A DNA stretch of 64,000 nucleotides from Rossellomorea aquimaris (GTDB lineage: Bacteria > Bacillota > Bacilli > Bacillales > Bacillaceae_B), in assembly GCF_035590735.1 (NCBI RefSeq), contig NZ_CP141595.1:4251001-4315000 (forward strand). The letters run 5' to 3'. Below the pieces are notes generated by a model. That model searched no databases. It saw nothing but the letters and a program-made list of their open reading frames with translations, and was not told the DNA's origin. The stretch's first letter is position 1. Each line of letters begins with the position of its first letter. Positions 62,620 to 64,000 of the stretch are shown here, piece after piece. A program made the translations under genes and the position numbers.

Positions 62620-63771
62620 TTATTCGTTCGGATCGAAGGATTTAGGACGTTCATCCAGGTGACCGAAATGGTATCGAATAGCTTGGGTGATTCGGTAAGA
62701 CGCTTGTCCATCTCCATATGGATTTGTTGCTTTTGACATCTTGTGGTGGGCTTCTGAATCAGTCAACAGCTCTTTAGCAAGCTTGTAAATGTTTTCTTCT
62801 TCGTTTCCTGCAAGCTTCAGCGTTCCTGCTTCAATTCCTTCAGGACGCTCAGTTGTATCACGCAGGACAAGAACAGGGACCCCTAATGAAGGAGCCTCTT
62901 CTTGAACACCACCTGAATCCGTTAAGATCAGGTGTGCTCTGGATGCAAAGTTATGGAAATCGATCACATCCAGTGGCTCAATCAGGTGAATTCGCTTGTC
63001 ATCTCCCAACACTTCATCCGCTACTTCACGAACAGCAGGATTTAAGTGTACTGGATATACAACTTGAATATCATCGTGCTCTTCTACTAATCGCTTAATT
63101 GCACTGAACATGTTTCTCATAGGTTGTCCAATATTTTCACGACGGTGAGCAGTCAACAAGACTAATCTGTCGTCCCCGACCTTCTCCAATACATCGTGAT
63201 GGTACTCATCTTTTACAGTAGTTTTCAACGCATCGATCGCTGTATTTCCTGTAATGAAAATCCCTTCTTCTTTTTTGCTTTCATTGAGAAGATTTTGGGA
63301 TGATTTTTCCGTAGGAGCAAAATGAAGATCTGCCATTACACCAGTCAGCTGACGATTCATTTCCTCCGGGAACGGTGAATATTTATTCCACGTTCTTAAC
63401 CCAGCTTCCACATGCCCTACTGAAATCTGGTTATAGAACGCTGCCAGACTGGCAACAAATGTTGTCGTTGTATCACCATGAACAAGGACAATATCAGGCT
63501 TCGCTTCCTTCATCACTTTGTCCAGTCCTTCTAATCCACGAGTTGTTACATCAATTAACGTCTGGCGATCTTTCATAATATTCAAGTCGTAATCAGGAGT
63601 AATATCAAATATATTTAAAACCTGATCCAACATTTCACGGTGCTGAGCTGTAACGGTTACAATCGTATCGAAACTTTCCGGGTATTTCTTTAATTCCAGA
63701 ACGAGGGGCGCCATCTTGATGGCTTCCGGTCTTGTTCCAAAAATCGTCATTACCTTGATTGGATTCGTCAT
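62620..63771 (-). CDS. mnaA: UDP-N-acetylglucosamine 2-epimerase
   Basis: The 383-residue GT-B-fold enzyme interconverts UDP-GlcNAc and UDP-ManNAc, supplying ManNAc for the teichoic acid linkage unit. Signatures: KVMTIFGTRPEAIKMAPLV, GHVEAGLRT, LTAHRREN and LTDSGGVQEEAP. It lies between upp and atp as in B. subtilis, and supports the teichoic acid genes at the window start. Confidence 0.95.
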   Translation of the reverse strand: MTNPIKVMTIFGTRPEAIKMAPLVLELKKYPESFDTIVTVTAQHREMLDQVLNIFDITPDYDLNIMKDRQTLIDVTTRGLEGLDKVMKEAKPDIVLVHGDTTTTFVASLAAFYNQISVGHVEAGLRTWNKYSPFPEEMNRQLTGVMADLHFAPTEKSSQNLLNESKKEEGIFITGNTAIDALKTTVKDEYHHDVLEKVGDDRLVLLTAHRRENIGQPMRNMFSAIKRLVEEHDDIQVVYPVHLNPAVREVADEVLGDDKRIHLIEPLDVIDFHNFASRAHLILTDSGGVQEEAPSLGVPVLVLRDTTERPEGIEAGTLKLAGNEEENIYKLAKELLTDSEAHHKMSKATNPYGDGQASYRITQAIRYHFGHLDERPKSFDPNE

Positions 63772-63788
63772 TTTATGCCCTGCCTTTC

Positions 63789-64000
63789 TTATTTCGTACC
63801 GTATAAACGATCTCCTGCGTCCCCTAAACCAGGAACGATGTAGCCTTTTTCATTAAGCTTCTCATCAAGAGCCGCAATGAAGATATCAACGTCAGGGTGC
63901 GCTTCCTTGATTGCGTCTACCCCTTCAGGACAAGCAACGAGACACATGAACTTGATGCTTACCGCACCACGCTTCTTTAATGAGTTGATGGCTTCTACAG
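63789..64000 (-). CDS. upp: Uracil phosphoribosyltransferase, 3' part only
   Basis: The C-terminal 70 residues are in the window, including the uracil-binding end of the family, VPGLGDAGDRLYGTK, and FMCLVACPEGVDAI. The enzyme salvages uracil with PRPP to UMP. The 5' part lies beyond the right edge. Confidence 0.93.
   Translation of the reverse strand, partial: VEAINSLKKRGAVSIKFMCLVACPEGVDAIKEAHPDVDIFIAALDEKLNEKGYIVPGLGDAGDRLYGTK

Overview
The window is chromosomal DNA from a low-to-moderate GC, spore-forming member of the Bacillaceae. The support is a sporulation block (spoIID, spoIIQ, spoIIID), mbl, a HutP-controlled histidine operon, a Bacillus-type atp operon and SinI/SinR. The small genes suggest Bacillus sensu lato, perhaps a marine Rossellomorea-like species; this is inference, not a species call. 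No rRNA, tRNA, CRISPR array or prophage was seen.

Layout. 1-8.3 kb: a wall teichoic acid cluster with a GT2 glycosyltransferase, a 1110-residue double-domain CDP-polyol phosphotransferase, a single-domain one, and the TagGH exporter. 8.5-13.2 kb: a LysM/NlpC-P60 wall hydrolase and a large secreted subtilase. 13.3-15 kb: a PlcR-type regulator divergent from an unlisted 43-residue PapR-like signal peptide gene. 15.2-21.4 kb: hutP-hutH-hutU-hutI-hutG with the HutP attenuator. 21.6-24.2 kb: a REP-associated (RAYT) HUH transposase, inverted-repeat units, tiny genes and a c-di-GMP (GEMM-I) riboswitch in front of a 42-residue membrane protein. 24.3-33.9 kb: a membrane protein with a lone HlyD-type adaptor, a lipoprotein, PhoA, and a SWIM/SNF2 pair. 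34.3-38.4 kb: ssbB, ywpF, then a biofilm-type cluster with sinR facing sinI, a GEMM-like leader on sinI, a second sinR coupled to a sortase, and an acidic lipoprotein. 38.6-43.3 kb: fabZ, an EpuA-like gene, flhP, flhO, mbl, spoIIID. 43.7-48.5 kb: a Na+/solute symporter operon (small membrane protein, DUF4212, SSF, CBS/DUF294, DEDDh exonuclease). 48.8-54.7 kb: spoIIQ, a VanZ-like gene, spoIID, murAA, ywmB, ywzB. 55-62.2 kb: atpZ-I-B-E-F-H-A-G-D-C. 62.6-64 kb: mnaA and the 3' end of upp.

Three signals stand out. First, a 14-mer, GAGGGACGGACCTC or its complement, occurs about 26 times between 15.9 and 62.6 kb. It forms inverted pairs beside the RAYT gene and elsewhere, and also lies inside seven protein-coding genes, in every reading frame. 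Second, the PlcR/PapR-like pair at 13.3-14.5 kb looks like an uncharacterised peptide quorum-sensing module with its own 16-bp repeated operator candidate. Third, the sin region links a c-di-GMP-type leader RNA to the SinI antirepressor, with SinR-type operators in front of both sinR genes and a sortase downstream of the second one. Two intergenic arrays with an exact 21-nt period (about 29.1 kb and 52.0 kb) are further unexplained structures.
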